This document shows positions 48,184-56,920 of a stretch of DNA of 64,000 nucleotides, one piece after another. This DNA is from Nocardia sp. NBC_01730 (GTDB lineage: Bacteria > Actinomycetota > Actinomycetes > Mycobacteriales > Mycobacteriaceae), in the NCBI RefSeq assembly GCF_035920445.1, contig NZ_CP109162.1, positions 3,720,001 to 3,784,000 on the forward strand, given 5' to 3'. The number at the start of each line of letters is the position of its first letter. The stretch's first letter is position 1. The notes below the pieces were generated by a model. The model saw nothing but the letters and a program-made list of their open reading frames with translations. It was not told the DNA's origin and did no database searches. Position numbers and translations under genes: made by a program.

Positions 48184-49350
48184 ATGCGGCGCGTGCGCGA
48201 TACGCCCCGGCCGGGCTGGCAGCAGACCATCGAGGGCCAGGGCCTGGTCTACGGTTCACCGGGACGGGACGCGAGCGGCCAGCCGAGGCCGTACTGGGAC
48301 GAGTCCATCCACTACGAGTTCGATATGCCGGAGATCCTCGCCTTGGAGGCCGACGTCGAACTGCTGCACTCGATGTGCCTGAACGCGGTGGAACACATCG
48401 TGCTCACCGAACGGTTCGCCGATTTCGGTCTGCCCGAGTGGAGCTGGGGCCCGATCGCCGAATCCTGGAGGCGCTCCGACCCGTACGTGTACGGGCGTTT
48501 CGATCTGCGCTACGACGCGCGCAGGCCCGCGAAACTGCTGGAGTACAACGCGGATACGCCGACCTCGCTGCTGGAGGCTGCGATCGTGCAGTGGCACTGG
48601 CTCACCGACCGCTACCCTGGTGGCGACCAGTGGAACTCGTTGCACGAGAAGCTCGTCGAGCGCTGGAGCACGCTGCGCGACGTGCTACCGACGGCACAGC
48701 TGCACTTCACCTGGTCCGGCGCGGACGCGACCGGCGAGGACAACGTCACGACGGCGTACCTGCAGGAGACCGCCGCCGAGGCCGGGTTCGACACCATCGC
48801 GCTCCCGATCGAGGAGGTCGGATTCGATTCGGAACTGGAACGTTTCGTCGACCTGGCCGAGGCGCCGATCGAGGCGATCTTCAAGCTGTACCCCTGGGAG
48901 TGGGCGCTCGACGACGACTTCGGCAAGCGGGTAGTCGACAGCCTGCCGCAGACCATGTGGGTCGAACCGCTGTGGAAGACCCTGCTGAGCAACAAGGCGA
49001 TCCTCGCCGTGCTGTGGGAGATGTACCCGGGGCACCCGAACCTGTTGCCTGCCTACCTCGATCAACCCAACGAGCTCACCGAGTACATCCGCAAACCGAA
49101 GCTGGGACGCGAAGGCGCCAACATGACCATCGTCGGCGCGGGCATGGAAACCGCCACCGGCGGGGTATACGGCGAAGAAGGCTACGTCTACCAATTGCTC
49201 GACCCGCTCCCGGAATTCGACGACATGCGCCCGGTGCTCGGCGCCTGGATCGTCGGTGATACCGCGGCGGGCCTCGGCATCCGCGAGACCGCGGGCCTGA
49301 TCACCGACGACGGCTCCGCCTTCGTTCCACACCGCATCATTACCGACTAG
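48184..49350 (+). CDS. Glutathionylspermidine synthase-like ATP-grasp ligase
   Basis: A 388-residue ATP-grasp C-N ligase similar to the synthetase half of glutathionylspermidine synthase (YgiC/YjfC group), without the N-terminal amidase. Visible motifs are RFDLRYDARRPAKLLEYNADTPTSLLEA, LHFTWSGADATGEDN, FKLYPWEWALDDDFG, NLLPAYL and KPKLGREGANMTIV. It ends GLITDDGSAFVPHRIITD. Mycothiol producers are not expected to make glutathionylspermidine, so the substrate is open. ATG at 48184 directly follows the stop of the membrane protein gene. Confidence 0.9.
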   Translation: MRRVRDTPRPGWQQTIEGQGLVYGSPGRDASGQPRPYWDESIHYEFDMPEILALEADVELLHSMCLNAVEHIVLTERFADFGLPEWSWGPIAESWRRSDPYVYGRFDLRYDARRPAKLLEYNADTPTSLLEAAIVQWHWLTDRYPGGDQWNSLHEKLVERWSTLRDVLPTAQLHFTWSGADATGEDNVTTAYLQETAAEAGFDTIALPIEEVGFDSELERFVDLAEAPIEAIFKLYPWEWALDDDFGKRVVDSLPQTMWVEPLWKTLLSNKAILAVLWEMYPGHPNLLPAYLDQPNELTEYIRKPKLGREGANMTIVGAGMETATGGVYGEEGYVYQLLDPLPEFDDMRPVLGAWIVGDTAAGLGIRETAGLITDDGSAFVPHRIITD

Positions 49351-49396
49351 CCCGAATTCACCTCAGCCGCATCGCAACTCACCCGGAAGGACCAAG

Positions 49397-49852
49397 ATGA
49401 CCGCAGTCGCCCTCGAATCGGGGTACTGGAGCTCGCTCGGCGAGGGCGTGGGAGCGATCATCCTCTACGCCCTGGTCGGCTTGGTGCTCATGCTCGTCGG
49501 GTTCTACGCCATCGACCTGACCACGCCGGGCAAGCTGCGCACACTGGTGGTGGCGGGCAAGCCGAACGCCATCGTCGTCACCGCGGCGGGCATGATCAGC
49601 ATGGCGTTCATCGTCGTGCTTGCCATCTTCGCCGTCGGCGGCGGCGGCAAACTCTCCGAGGGGCTGATCGCCTCGCTCGTGTTCGGCCTGGTCGGAATCG
49701 TCGCGCAGGTCATCTCGGTCCGCGTCATCGAGCGGGCGCTCGGCATCGACATCGGCGCCGCTCTGCACTCCGACACCTACACCACCGAGGTTCTGGTCGT
49801 GGCCGCCGCGCACTTCGCTCTCGGATTGGTCGTCGCCTTCGCCATTCTGTAA
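49397..49852 (+). CDS. DUF350 membrane protein
   Basis: A 151-residue protein with four transmembrane segments in two similar halves (GAIILYALVGLVLMLVGFYAIDL and the GLIASLVFGLVGIVAQVISV region), the DUF350/YjfL family. DUF350 genes often neighbour GspS-like ATP-grasp genes, as here and in the E. coli yjf cluster. ATG at 49397 follows AAGGACC. It ends the operon; the function is unknown but is probably tied to the ligase product in the membrane. Confidence 0.88.
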   Translation: MTAVALESGYWSSLGEGVGAIILYALVGLVLMLVGFYAIDLTTPGKLRTLVVAGKPNAIVVTAAGMISMAFIVVLAIFAVGGGGKLSEGLIASLVFGLVGIVAQVISVRVIERALGIDIGAALHSDTYTTEVLVVAAAHFALGLVVAFAIL

Positions 49853-50025
49853 AACCACCACTGACCCGCAGCCGAGGACATCCGACCCCGGCACCGGAGC
49901 CGCACCGGCCGAAAGGCTTGCCGCGCGCGGTTGTCGACTCGATCGGGCAAGCCTCCGGCCGCCGATCAGCGACACGCTCGCCGCCGGACGGCGTACTCGT
50001 ACCGCTCCTCGGTCGAAGCGCCGGG

Positions 50026-50214
50026 TCAGGTGTCGTCCATGTGCTCGAGGCAGTAGGCCGCCGCCGCGAGGTATTGGCGGCATTCCGGACCGTGGCCTGC
50101 GTGAACACTCCGGATGAAGAGCGCGCGGTCCATGTCGAGATCCGTGGTGGGTTCTGCGGTGCAATCCCGGTACCGAGTGCTCCACAGGTCCCGCGTATCC
50201 AGTGATGTCTGCAT
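50026..50214 (-). CDS. Small hypothetical protein (62 residues)
   Basis: ATG at 50214 has GGAGG five bases upstream, giving 62 residues that begin MQTSLDTRDLWSTRYRDC and contain HAGHGPECRQYLAAAAYCLEHM with two Cys and two His. Codon bias looks genuine. I do not know the family. It lies alone between the convergent DUF350 gene and the downstream debranching gene. Confidence 0.6.
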   Translation of the reverse strand: MQTSLDTRDLWSTRYRDCTAEPTTDLDMDRALFIRSVHAGHGPECRQYLAAAAYCLEHMDDT

Positions 50215-50313
50215 CGTGCACCTCCAAGCCCGCGTGGGTGTCAGTACGAGAGACTTGCCAATGTCGTTATCCCGGGGGCATACCCGTTCGTCTCGGTCGG
50301 TAACCTGCCCGCG

Positions 50314-52443
50314 TCATCGGGTGACCAACCGCCAGTCGTCGGGCAGTCGTGCCGCGGTGATCTGGCCGCCCTCCGCTTCCAAGTCGACGGTGATCGCGCC
50401 GAGGCGCAACGCTCGGAGCGAGACCCTGCCCCACGTCAGCGGCAGCTGCGGACGCACGGTGAGGGTGCGGGTCGGCACATCCGGGTCGAGGCCGAGGAAC
50501 GCGCGCACCAGCAGCAACGGCGCGGCGCTGGCCCACGCCTGCGGCGAGCAGGACGTCGGATACGGAACGGGGCTGGCGAACCGTGACCGCGGAAAGCCAC
50601 AGAACAGCTCGGGCAGTCGCCCGTCGAAAACCGCTGCCGCGTCCAGCAATCCGGAGGCCAGCTGGGTCGCCAGCTCGACCGCGCCGGGCACGTGCCGGTA
50701 GCGCAGCAGGCCGGCCACCGCGATCGCCGTGTCGTGCGGCCAGACCGAGCCGCAGTGGTAGCTCATCGGGTTGTAGGCGCCCATGTTCGACGCCAAGGTG
50801 CGCAACCCGAAGCCGGTGTCCATCTCCGGGCCCGACATCCGTGTCACCAGTTCGGCCGCGTGCTCGTCACTCGCGATCCCCGACCAGAGGCAGTGCGCCA
50901 CATTGCTGGTCAGCGAGTCGACCTGACGCTTGCCGCCGTCCAGAGCGACGGCGTACCAGCCCCGCTCAGGAAGCCAGAACTGCTCGGCGAACTTGCCGCG
51001 CAGCTCCGCGGCACGCTCCCGTAGCTGCCCGGCCAACCGGGCGTCATCGAATACCTCGGCAAGGTAGGCCCTGGCGACCAGCGCCGCGTGCACGTATCCC
51101 TGCACCTCGCACAGCGCGATCGGCCCCTCGGCGATATGACCGGTGGCATGGTTGATGCCGTCGAAGCTGTCCTTCCAGCCCTGGTTGATCAGCCCGCGGT
51201 CGGTCGCGCGGCGATATTCGACGAAACCATCGCCGTCGCGGTCGCCGTAGTCGGTGATCCAGTGCAACGCCGCGTCGGCGGCGGGCAACAGCTCCCTGAT
51301 CGCCTCGGGATCCGCGCCCCAGCGATGGCATTCGGCCATCAGCATCACGAACAGCGGTGTCGCGTCGGCGGTTCCGTAGTAGATATTGCCGCCGAGTACC
51401 TGACCGCCCGCCGGACCGCGACGCATCTCGTGCATGATGCGCCCCGGCTCCTCCTCGGTGAGCGGATTGACCTCCTGGCCTTGCAGTTCCGCCAGCTGCT
51501 GCAGCGTGCCGAGCGCCAGGTCGACTTCCAGCGGCAGCGCCATCCACGCGGTGAGCAGACTGTCCCGGCCGAACAGGGTCATGAACCATGGCGCGCCCGC
51601 CGCGACGAACGGCCGACCGGCGCCGGTGTCGTCGTGAATCTGCAATGCGCCCAGGTCACTTTCGGTACGGCGCAGCACCCGGGTGAGCACCGGATCCGAT
51701 GCGACGATGTCGGTGGCGGTATCCCGCCAAGCCTCGATCTTGCGTCCCGGCGCGCTGACGCCGAAGTGCTCGCCGGGGGCGACCGCTTGAAAACGCTGGT
51801 TGCCCAATGTCGGCTGGGCGATGATCTCGGTCTGCCAGCACTCACCGACCGGGACGATCACCCGCCATACCAACGTGCCGGGCATCACCTCGGGTTCGAC
51901 CGTCGCGGAGACGGAGATGCCTCGCATCCGGTCGGTATGGTCGTGCAGCACCAGCTCGCCGTCGGCCACCGTCACGTCGGCCCGTGCGTGCCCGGCACGG
52001 CCTTCCTTGACCGCGAAAAGGTCGACGAAATCGGCGTCGACGTGCAGTTCCAGCAAGACCGCCGTCGGCTCACGGCCCATGTTCTCCAACGTCAGCAGCT
52101 CGTGCATGCCGTCGGCAACGATCCGCTCGCGCACCACCAGCAACGTGCTGTCGGCCAGGCCCGCCTGTGGCGGCCTGCGCAGCACGAACCTGGCGGCGAA
52201 CGCCTCAGGGCTCAGCACCGACAGCGGTTCGGCGGGTTTGCCGTTCACCAGCAGCTCCCACCGGGACAGCACGCGCGCGTCCCGGAAGAACAGGCCGTGC
52301 GGTTTGCCCAGCTCGACATCGCCGAGCCGGTTCGACAGGCAGAAGGTGCCGCCTTCTACCAAGGTGACAGAGCCACACCCCCCGAATCCGGTGGGCTCAC
52401 CGGAATTCAGGGGGGCCGGGCTCAAAGGTGCCGTTCCCGTCAC
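50314..52443 (-). CDS. Glycogen debranching-type glucosidase (GH, MGH1-like)
   Basis: A 709-residue protein of the bacterial amylo-alpha-1,6-glucosidase-like group. The N-terminal beta-rich domain (TFCLSNRLGDVELGKPHGLFFRDARVLSRW, DUF4432/DUF1854-like) precedes an (alpha/alpha)6 barrel with FMTLFGRDSLLTAWMALPL, DRDGDGFVEYRRATDRGLINQGWKDS and MSYHCGSVWPHDTAIAVAG. It probably trims alpha-glucans or a related oligosaccharide. GTG at 52443 overlaps the glycosyltransferase stop by four bases (GTGA), so the two act together. Confidence 0.88.
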   Translation of the reverse strand: MTGTAPLSPAPLNSGEPTGFGGCGSVTLVEGGTFCLSNRLGDVELGKPHGLFFRDARVLSRWELLVNGKPAEPLSVLSPEAFAARFVLRRPPQAGLADSTLLVVRERIVADGMHELLTLENMGREPTAVLLELHVDADFVDLFAVKEGRAGHARADVTVADGELVLHDHTDRMRGISVSATVEPEVMPGTLVWRVIVPVGECWQTEIIAQPTLGNQRFQAVAPGEHFGVSAPGRKIEAWRDTATDIVASDPVLTRVLRRTESDLGALQIHDDTGAGRPFVAAGAPWFMTLFGRDSLLTAWMALPLEVDLALGTLQQLAELQGQEVNPLTEEEPGRIMHEMRRGPAGGQVLGGNIYYGTADATPLFVMLMAECHRWGADPEAIRELLPAADAALHWITDYGDRDGDGFVEYRRATDRGLINQGWKDSFDGINHATGHIAEGPIALCEVQGYVHAALVARAYLAEVFDDARLAGQLRERAAELRGKFAEQFWLPERGWYAVALDGGKRQVDSLTSNVAHCLWSGIASDEHAAELVTRMSGPEMDTGFGLRTLASNMGAYNPMSYHCGSVWPHDTAIAVAGLLRYRHVPGAVELATQLASGLLDAAAVFDGRLPELFCGFPRSRFASPVPYPTSCSPQAWASAAPLLLVRAFLGLDPDVPTRTLTVRPQLPLTWGRVSLRALRLGAITVDLEAEGGQITAARLPDDWRLVTR

Positions 52444-53660
52444 GCGAATCCGCTCGCCGGGATCCTGACCGACGGGATGACCGGGGCCGTCGGCTCGAAC
52501 GGCATGGCTCCGAACCGCTTCCTGGACCACAACAGCTTGCGGTACACCTGCTCGTAGCCCCGACCGAGGGTATCGGCACCGAACTTCGCCTGCACATGGC
52601 GCCTGCAGGCAACCGGGTCCATCGCCTGAACCTCCGCGATGGCCGCGGGCAGCTCGGCGGGGTCGTCACAGATGCGGCCGGTCACGCCGTCGACGACCAC
52701 CTCGGAGACCGCGCCACCGCGCAACGCGACCACCGGCGTGCCACAGACCATGGATTCGATCATCACCATGCCGAACGGTTCCTCCCAGCGAATCGGGAAC
52801 AACAGGCAACGCGCATTGGCCAGCAGCTTACGCTTGGCGGCCGCGTCGGCGAGGCCGAATACGTGGTCGTTTTCGGTAAGCAGCGGGCGGACCTTCTCCT
52901 CGAAGTATGCCTGCTCGGCCCGTTCGCTGCACTTGCCTGCCAGCACCAGTGGGATGCCCGCCGCGTGCGCGGCCTCCAGCGCGAGGTGCGGTGCCTTGCA
53001 GGTATTGAACCGGCCGAGAAACAGGGCGTAGTCGTCTTTCTCGACGCGGAACGGCCACTCGTCGACGTGCAACGCATTGTGCACGCGCCCAGCCCAGTTC
53101 AGGTCCGGTGCGAGCTCCCGCTGCCGGTCGCTGATCGCCACCAGCGCGACCTCGTCGCCCAGTTCCTGGTAGTACCGGTAGGAGTCGTCCTCCACCGGCC
53201 CGTGCACCGTGAGCACCGTCGGCAGGCCGAGGCGCTGGAAGGCGGGAGCATTGAGTGGCCCCGCGAAGGTATGGTCGTGCACCAAGTCCACACCCGATGT
53301 CGCCGCGAGCTTTTCGATCGCCCGGCGCACCCGCAGCGCGTGCACTACCTCCGGGAACGGGTCGCCGAGTCGCTCGGGCTGCGCCCTATCCCAGACCGGC
53401 ACGAACTTGGCCTTGGTGCCCGGCTCTCCCGCGCCGAACAGAGTGACGTCGTGGCCGCGGGCCACCAATGCGTCGACCAGATCGGCGACCACGGCCTCTA
53501 CGCCGCCGTACGCCTTGGGCGGTACGTCGAAGTACGGAGGAACCACCATCGCAATGCGGAACGGGGTGCCGACATGATCTATCGAGAGCAGCTCGGGCGC
53601 TGCCATCTGCAAATCGGACGGTACCTTCTTCGCCGAAACCGGCGCGGTAAACGCGCTCAT
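52440..53660 (-). CDS. GT4-family glycosyltransferase
   Basis: A 406-residue GT-B glycosyltransferase. The N-terminal Rossmann fold starts IAMVVPPYFDVPPKAYGGVEAVVADL; the C-terminal donor domain has ALFLGRFNTCKAPHLALEAA and the motif RWEEPFGMVMIESMVCGTPVVAL with the two catalytic Glu. ATG at 53660 has AAGGAGGG five bases away. It is coupled to the debranching-type glucosidase, suggesting synthesis and trimming of one storage or surface glucan. Confidence 0.9.
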   Translation of the reverse strand: MSAFTAPVSAKKVPSDLQMAAPELLSIDHVGTPFRIAMVVPPYFDVPPKAYGGVEAVVADLVDALVARGHDVTLFGAGEPGTKAKFVPVWDRAQPERLGDPFPEVVHALRVRRAIEKLAATSGVDLVHDHTFAGPLNAPAFQRLGLPTVLTVHGPVEDDSYRYYQELGDEVALVAISDRQRELAPDLNWAGRVHNALHVDEWPFRVEKDDYALFLGRFNTCKAPHLALEAAHAAGIPLVLAGKCSERAEQAYFEEKVRPLLTENDHVFGLADAAAKRKLLANARCLLFPIRWEEPFGMVMIESMVCGTPVVALRGGAVSEVVVDGVTGRICDDPAELPAAIAEVQAMDPVACRRHVQAKFGADTLGRGYEQVYRKLLWSRKRFGAMPFEPTAPVIPSVRIPASGFA

Positions 53661-53949
53661 GACCCTCCTTCCAGGGACAACCAGTAGCACTCGCATCCAC
53701 CCAGCACTCGGAGTACCGGGCGCCGAACTGAACTAAGTGGCCGCCGCGGCGGGGGTGAAGACCGAAGCTACACCGCCGTCCATGGGGCATGGTTGGCCTG
53801 GTCACGACCACTGACGCGATCAGGGGGGCCGACAGGGAGGTACCTCAATCGATTTCGTTCAAACCACATTTCTTACGAAAAGATGCAATTCCAGCATACT
53901 TCTAGCTACCGGCACATTGTCCAAGCGACCAATTCGCCGGATCGGACGC
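53661..53949. other. 289-bp region before the glycosyltransferase gene
   Basis: Contains a short AT-rich stretch (about 53845-53900, with TTTCGTTCAAACC and TTTCTTACG) that is the likely promoter zone for the minus-strand glycosyltransferase operon. No hairpin or coding frame is convincing. Confidence 0.4.
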
Positions 53950-55038
53950 TCAGCCCTCGATGACGACCGTGCCGTCCCGGCCCACGACGACGAACGACAG
54001 CAGGTCCTCCGCTTCGGCGCGCAGCGCCGCCTCGTCGCACGCGGACAGCGGGTGCCACGGGATGACGCGCAGGGTGGCGTCTTCGATCGACCAACATCCG
54101 TGCACAAAGCCGTCCACCAGATACATCGGCACGCCCGCGGAGGCCTCCTCGGCGACGCGTCGGCGATCTTCCTCGCTGATGATCCGGCGGCGGTCCTTGT
54201 GGCCGAGCAGCACGTTGTCGAAGGCAGGCAGGAAGCGCACGGGCACCGGCAGATCCGGCTCCGCCAAAGGCGCGTCCGGTAGGTCGAACAGCACACGATG
54301 CTGATCGTCGGTGAACACCCGCAGCCGCGTACGCATCTCGTCGACGACCTCGGCCAGCCGGGTGATGCCCGCCCACGCCTGCATGTCGGCGACGGTGGCG
54401 GGGCCGAAGGCGGCCAGGTAGCGCAGCACCAGCGTCTCCGGCCGCGGCTCGGCAGCCATCGGCGCCGCGAGCCATTCCTCCGCCAGACCGACCGTCACAG
54501 ACCGATTACGCCAGCGCCCCCACGCGCCCGTCTCCGGGCCGTGCGCCATCGGGACCAGCAGCTCCACAGTTTCGGCCAGCCTGCGCGTATGCCGGTCCGG
54601 GAAACGCTCGGCGAGCAACTTGCCCAGATCGCTGCGGCTGAGGCGCTGTCCGGCCAGCAGCTCACGCCCGGCCGCCCCGAGCTCGTCCAGGTCGACGCCG
54701 TCGATCTCGTCGCGGTAGTAGGGCGCCTTCAGCGCGGCATCGACAACCGGTTGCACCGTCGGACGCAACCACCGGAAGTCCGCGCCGTCCGCTAGGTGCA
54801 CGGTGCGGCGGAGCATGGTGGAGCGAACCAGCTTACGGTCGCGCAGCAGTGCGGCCAGCTCGTCGTGCCGGAATTGCGCGAGCCTGGTCCACAGTCCGAC
54901 GTAGGGCCAGTTGGGCTCCTGGCCCTGCACGGCGACCAGGTGCCGGACGAGCTCGAACGGAGTCAGCGCGACCCGCTCCACCAGTTTCTGGCGGACCAAC
55001 AGCGTCCGATTCAGCTCGCGCAGCGATAGTTCCGTCAT
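53950..55038 (-). CDS. AlkZ-like winged-helix DNA glycosylase family protein
   Basis: A 362-residue protein of the HTH_42 (AlkZ/YcaQ-like) family, whose members are DNA glycosylases for crosslinks or bulky adducts. The family's QxQ pair is visible as Q38-G-Q40 in LVAVQGQEPNWPY, in the place where AlkZ has its catalytic Gln-x-Gln. Later motifs RRTVHLADGADF, AFGPATVADMQAWAG and LPAFDNVLLGHKDRRRI match the family. ATG at 55038 gives the right start; the longer frame to 55362 has no similarity. No natural-product cluster is adjacent, so this is likely a stand-alone repair enzyme. Confidence 0.82.
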   Translation of the reverse strand: MTELSLRELNRTLLVRQKLVERVALTPFELVRHLVAVQGQEPNWPYVGLWTRLAQFRHDELAALLRDRKLVRSTMLRRTVHLADGADFRWLRPTVQPVVDAALKAPYYRDEIDGVDLDELGAAGRELLAGQRLSRSDLGKLLAERFPDRHTRRLAETVELLVPMAHGPETGAWGRWRNRSVTVGLAEEWLAAPMAAEPRPETLVLRYLAAFGPATVADMQAWAGITRLAEVVDEMRTRLRVFTDDQHRVLFDLPDAPLAEPDLPVPVRFLPAFDNVLLGHKDRRRIISEEDRRRVAEEASAGVPMYLVDGFVHGCWSIEDATLRVIPWHPLSACDEAALRAEAEDLLSFVVVGRDGTVVIEG

Positions 55039-55084
55039 GCGCCCATCCTCGCCGAGACCACCGACAGATCGGCGGCCGGACCGG

Positions 55085-55261
55085 TCACGGCCGACCGCCC
55101 GGGGCTCGATCCACGCGGGGCCGAATCCGCGGCGGAACTCCGACACGGTCACAAAGGTCGACCATCGCGGTGACCACGACCAGGCCGGCGTGGGCGCCCT
55201 CGTCGCAGGACTTACCGACCTGGGCCCAGACCTGGTCGCGCAACGAGTTTCGTAACTCCAC
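55085..55261 (-). pseudogene. Possible gene remnant or tiny ORF
   Basis: A 58-codon frame from GTG 55261 begins VELRNSLRDQVWAQVGKSCD and continues GAHAGLVVVTAMVDLCDRVG, an amphipathic, protein-like composition. It then turns into low-complexity Arg/Pro codons and stops. There is no ribosome site. It could be the remnant of an older gene or chance. Confidence 0.25.
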
Positions 55262-55288
55262 GTAGCCGAGCGCGCGTGGTCGTCACAT

Positions 55289-56905
55289 TCACGAGTCGGG
55301 TAGACAGCGGCCCGGGTCGGGCAGCTCGGCGCACGGCGCATTGCCGTGCGCCCGCAGCACATCCTTGCCGACCTGATCGATCAGGAAGTGCAGAAAGCTC
55401 GCGGCGAGCGAGTCGCCGGGCAGTTCACCATTGCTGTAGGCATATTCGACGCCCCAGAACGGGTAGGTGCGCCGCACGACGGCGTCGCGACCCGCGCCGA
55501 TGGCGTCGATCGCGACGGTGGGCAAGCCCGCTTCGCTCGCCTCGGAGAACTCCGAATAGCCGACGGCGCCCGGGATCTCGGCCACCGCCTTGCGCATGTC
55601 CGCGGTCACTCGTACATCGCAGTGCGCGGGCTCGGTAGTGACCGTGCCCTTGAGCGCGGTGCAACTCACGTGCGGGCGATCGGCCTGCCTGCCGTCGAGA
55701 AGCCTGCGTTCGAAAGTATTTCGCGAACCCGACCCCGGAATGCGATCGACCAGCACGACCGGCAAGTCCGGACCGCCCACCTCGCGCCAGTTGCCGATCC
55801 TGCCCAGATAGAGATCCTGGATCTGGCCCACGGTGAGGCTGCGGACGCCGACGCCAGGATGGACGATCATGGTGAACAGCGACAGTGCGAGCGGGCGGTA
55901 CACCAGCGTCGGATACCCGCTGCCCTTCGACCCGTCGCTGATCGCGAGCAGCCCCGGGTTACCCGTGCCTTCCTCGGCGAGCCGGTCCAGGCCGCGCTCG
56001 GTCCCCTCGAAGGCGAATGTGAACTCCGCACCGGTACACCGCTTCCGGTACTGGTCGGCGGCCTCTCGGACCACCGGGCCGAACGCCGAGGACCCGACCA
56101 CAGCCAGGTTCCCCGAGGCACAGTCCAACGGCGTCGGCGACGGCTCCAGCGCGGCCACCACGAGCTGGACGACGATCACCGTCACCAGAAACACCGTGAG
56201 CACCAACATCATCCGGGAAATGCCGGTGCGGCTGCGAGTTTCGATGACCCGACCACCCTTGACTCCCCCGCGCAGCATCGGTGGCGCGTACTCCCCCGAT
56301 CCTTCGGAGCGTTGCAGGATGGCCAGGATCTTGTAGTGCTCGGCCGGGCCCAGCGGCACTTTGGGCAGATCGATCACGCCGACGTGCCCGCCGATGTCCT
56401 CGCGCACCGCGATGCCGGAGTCCGTGTCCAGGTTGTCGGCCAGCGACGGATCGCTCAGCTCGGTCACCGCCATGCCGATCACCCTGCGCTGCGGGAAACG
56501 CAGGTGCAGCCCGATCCTGGCGGCTTCCGGCGCTTTGTAGTCCTGGGAGTCGATCGTCGTGACGCCGCTGTTCTCGATGCGCACCAGGACGACGGAGATG
56601 TCCTTCAGGTCCGGGCTCGCGCCGTCGAGCGAGGGACGCAACTGTGGGAGCACGCCGGGGAACACCGAGGAGATCTCGCCGGTGACCGGCGTATCCATCT
56701 GCACCCGATATCCGAGCCGCCTGCGACCCGCGAAGACGAACTCCCACAGAAAGGCGGCGATCGGCACGACGATACCGATCAGCGCCAGAACGATTTCGAG
56801 CGGAAGGTCGCCCACCAGTTGATCCCACTCCCCGAGAAATCCGTGTAGCCCCCATTCTCGAGGGCGATCGACGTCCAGCACACCTGCGATCCAACTGTTC
56901 GGCAA
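55289..56905 (-). CDS. Membrane-anchored PstS-like substrate-binding protein
   Basis: A 538-residue protein with an unusual layout. It has an N-terminal transmembrane helix (EIVLALIGIVVPIAAFLWEF), a cytoplasmic beta-sandwich-like domain (residues about 60-235, for example ISVVLVRIENSGVTTIDSQDY), a second transmembrane helix (MMLVLTVFLVTVIVVQLVVAAL), and an outer periplasmic-binding domain of the PstS type (GNLAVVGSSAFGPVVREAA, IPGSGSRNTFERRLL, GAVGYSEFSEA). It could sense a ligand outside and pass it in. The start is uncertain; TTG at 56905 is the longest choice. No transporter genes are adjacent. Confidence 0.8.
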   Translation of the reverse strand: MPNSWIAGVLDVDRPREWGLHGFLGEWDQLVGDLPLEIVLALIGIVVPIAAFLWEFVFAGRRRLGYRVQMDTPVTGEISSVFPGVLPQLRPSLDGASPDLKDISVVLVRIENSGVTTIDSQDYKAPEAARIGLHLRFPQRRVIGMAVTELSDPSLADNLDTDSGIAVREDIGGHVGVIDLPKVPLGPAEHYKILAILQRSEGSGEYAPPMLRGGVKGGRVIETRSRTGISRMMLVLTVFLVTVIVVQLVVAALEPSPTPLDCASGNLAVVGSSAFGPVVREAADQYRKRCTGAEFTFAFEGTERGLDRLAEEGTGNPGLLAISDGSKGSGYPTLVYRPLALSLFTMIVHPGVGVRSLTVGQIQDLYLGRIGNWREVGGPDLPVVLVDRIPGSGSRNTFERRLLDGRQADRPHVSCTALKGTVTTEPAHCDVRVTADMRKAVAEIPGAVGYSEFSEASEAGLPTVAIDAIGAGRDAVVRRTYPFWGVEYAYSNGELPGDSLAASFLHFLIDQVGKDVLRAHGNAPCAELPDPGRCLPDS

Positions 56906-56920
56906 CAGTTAACCCAACGG

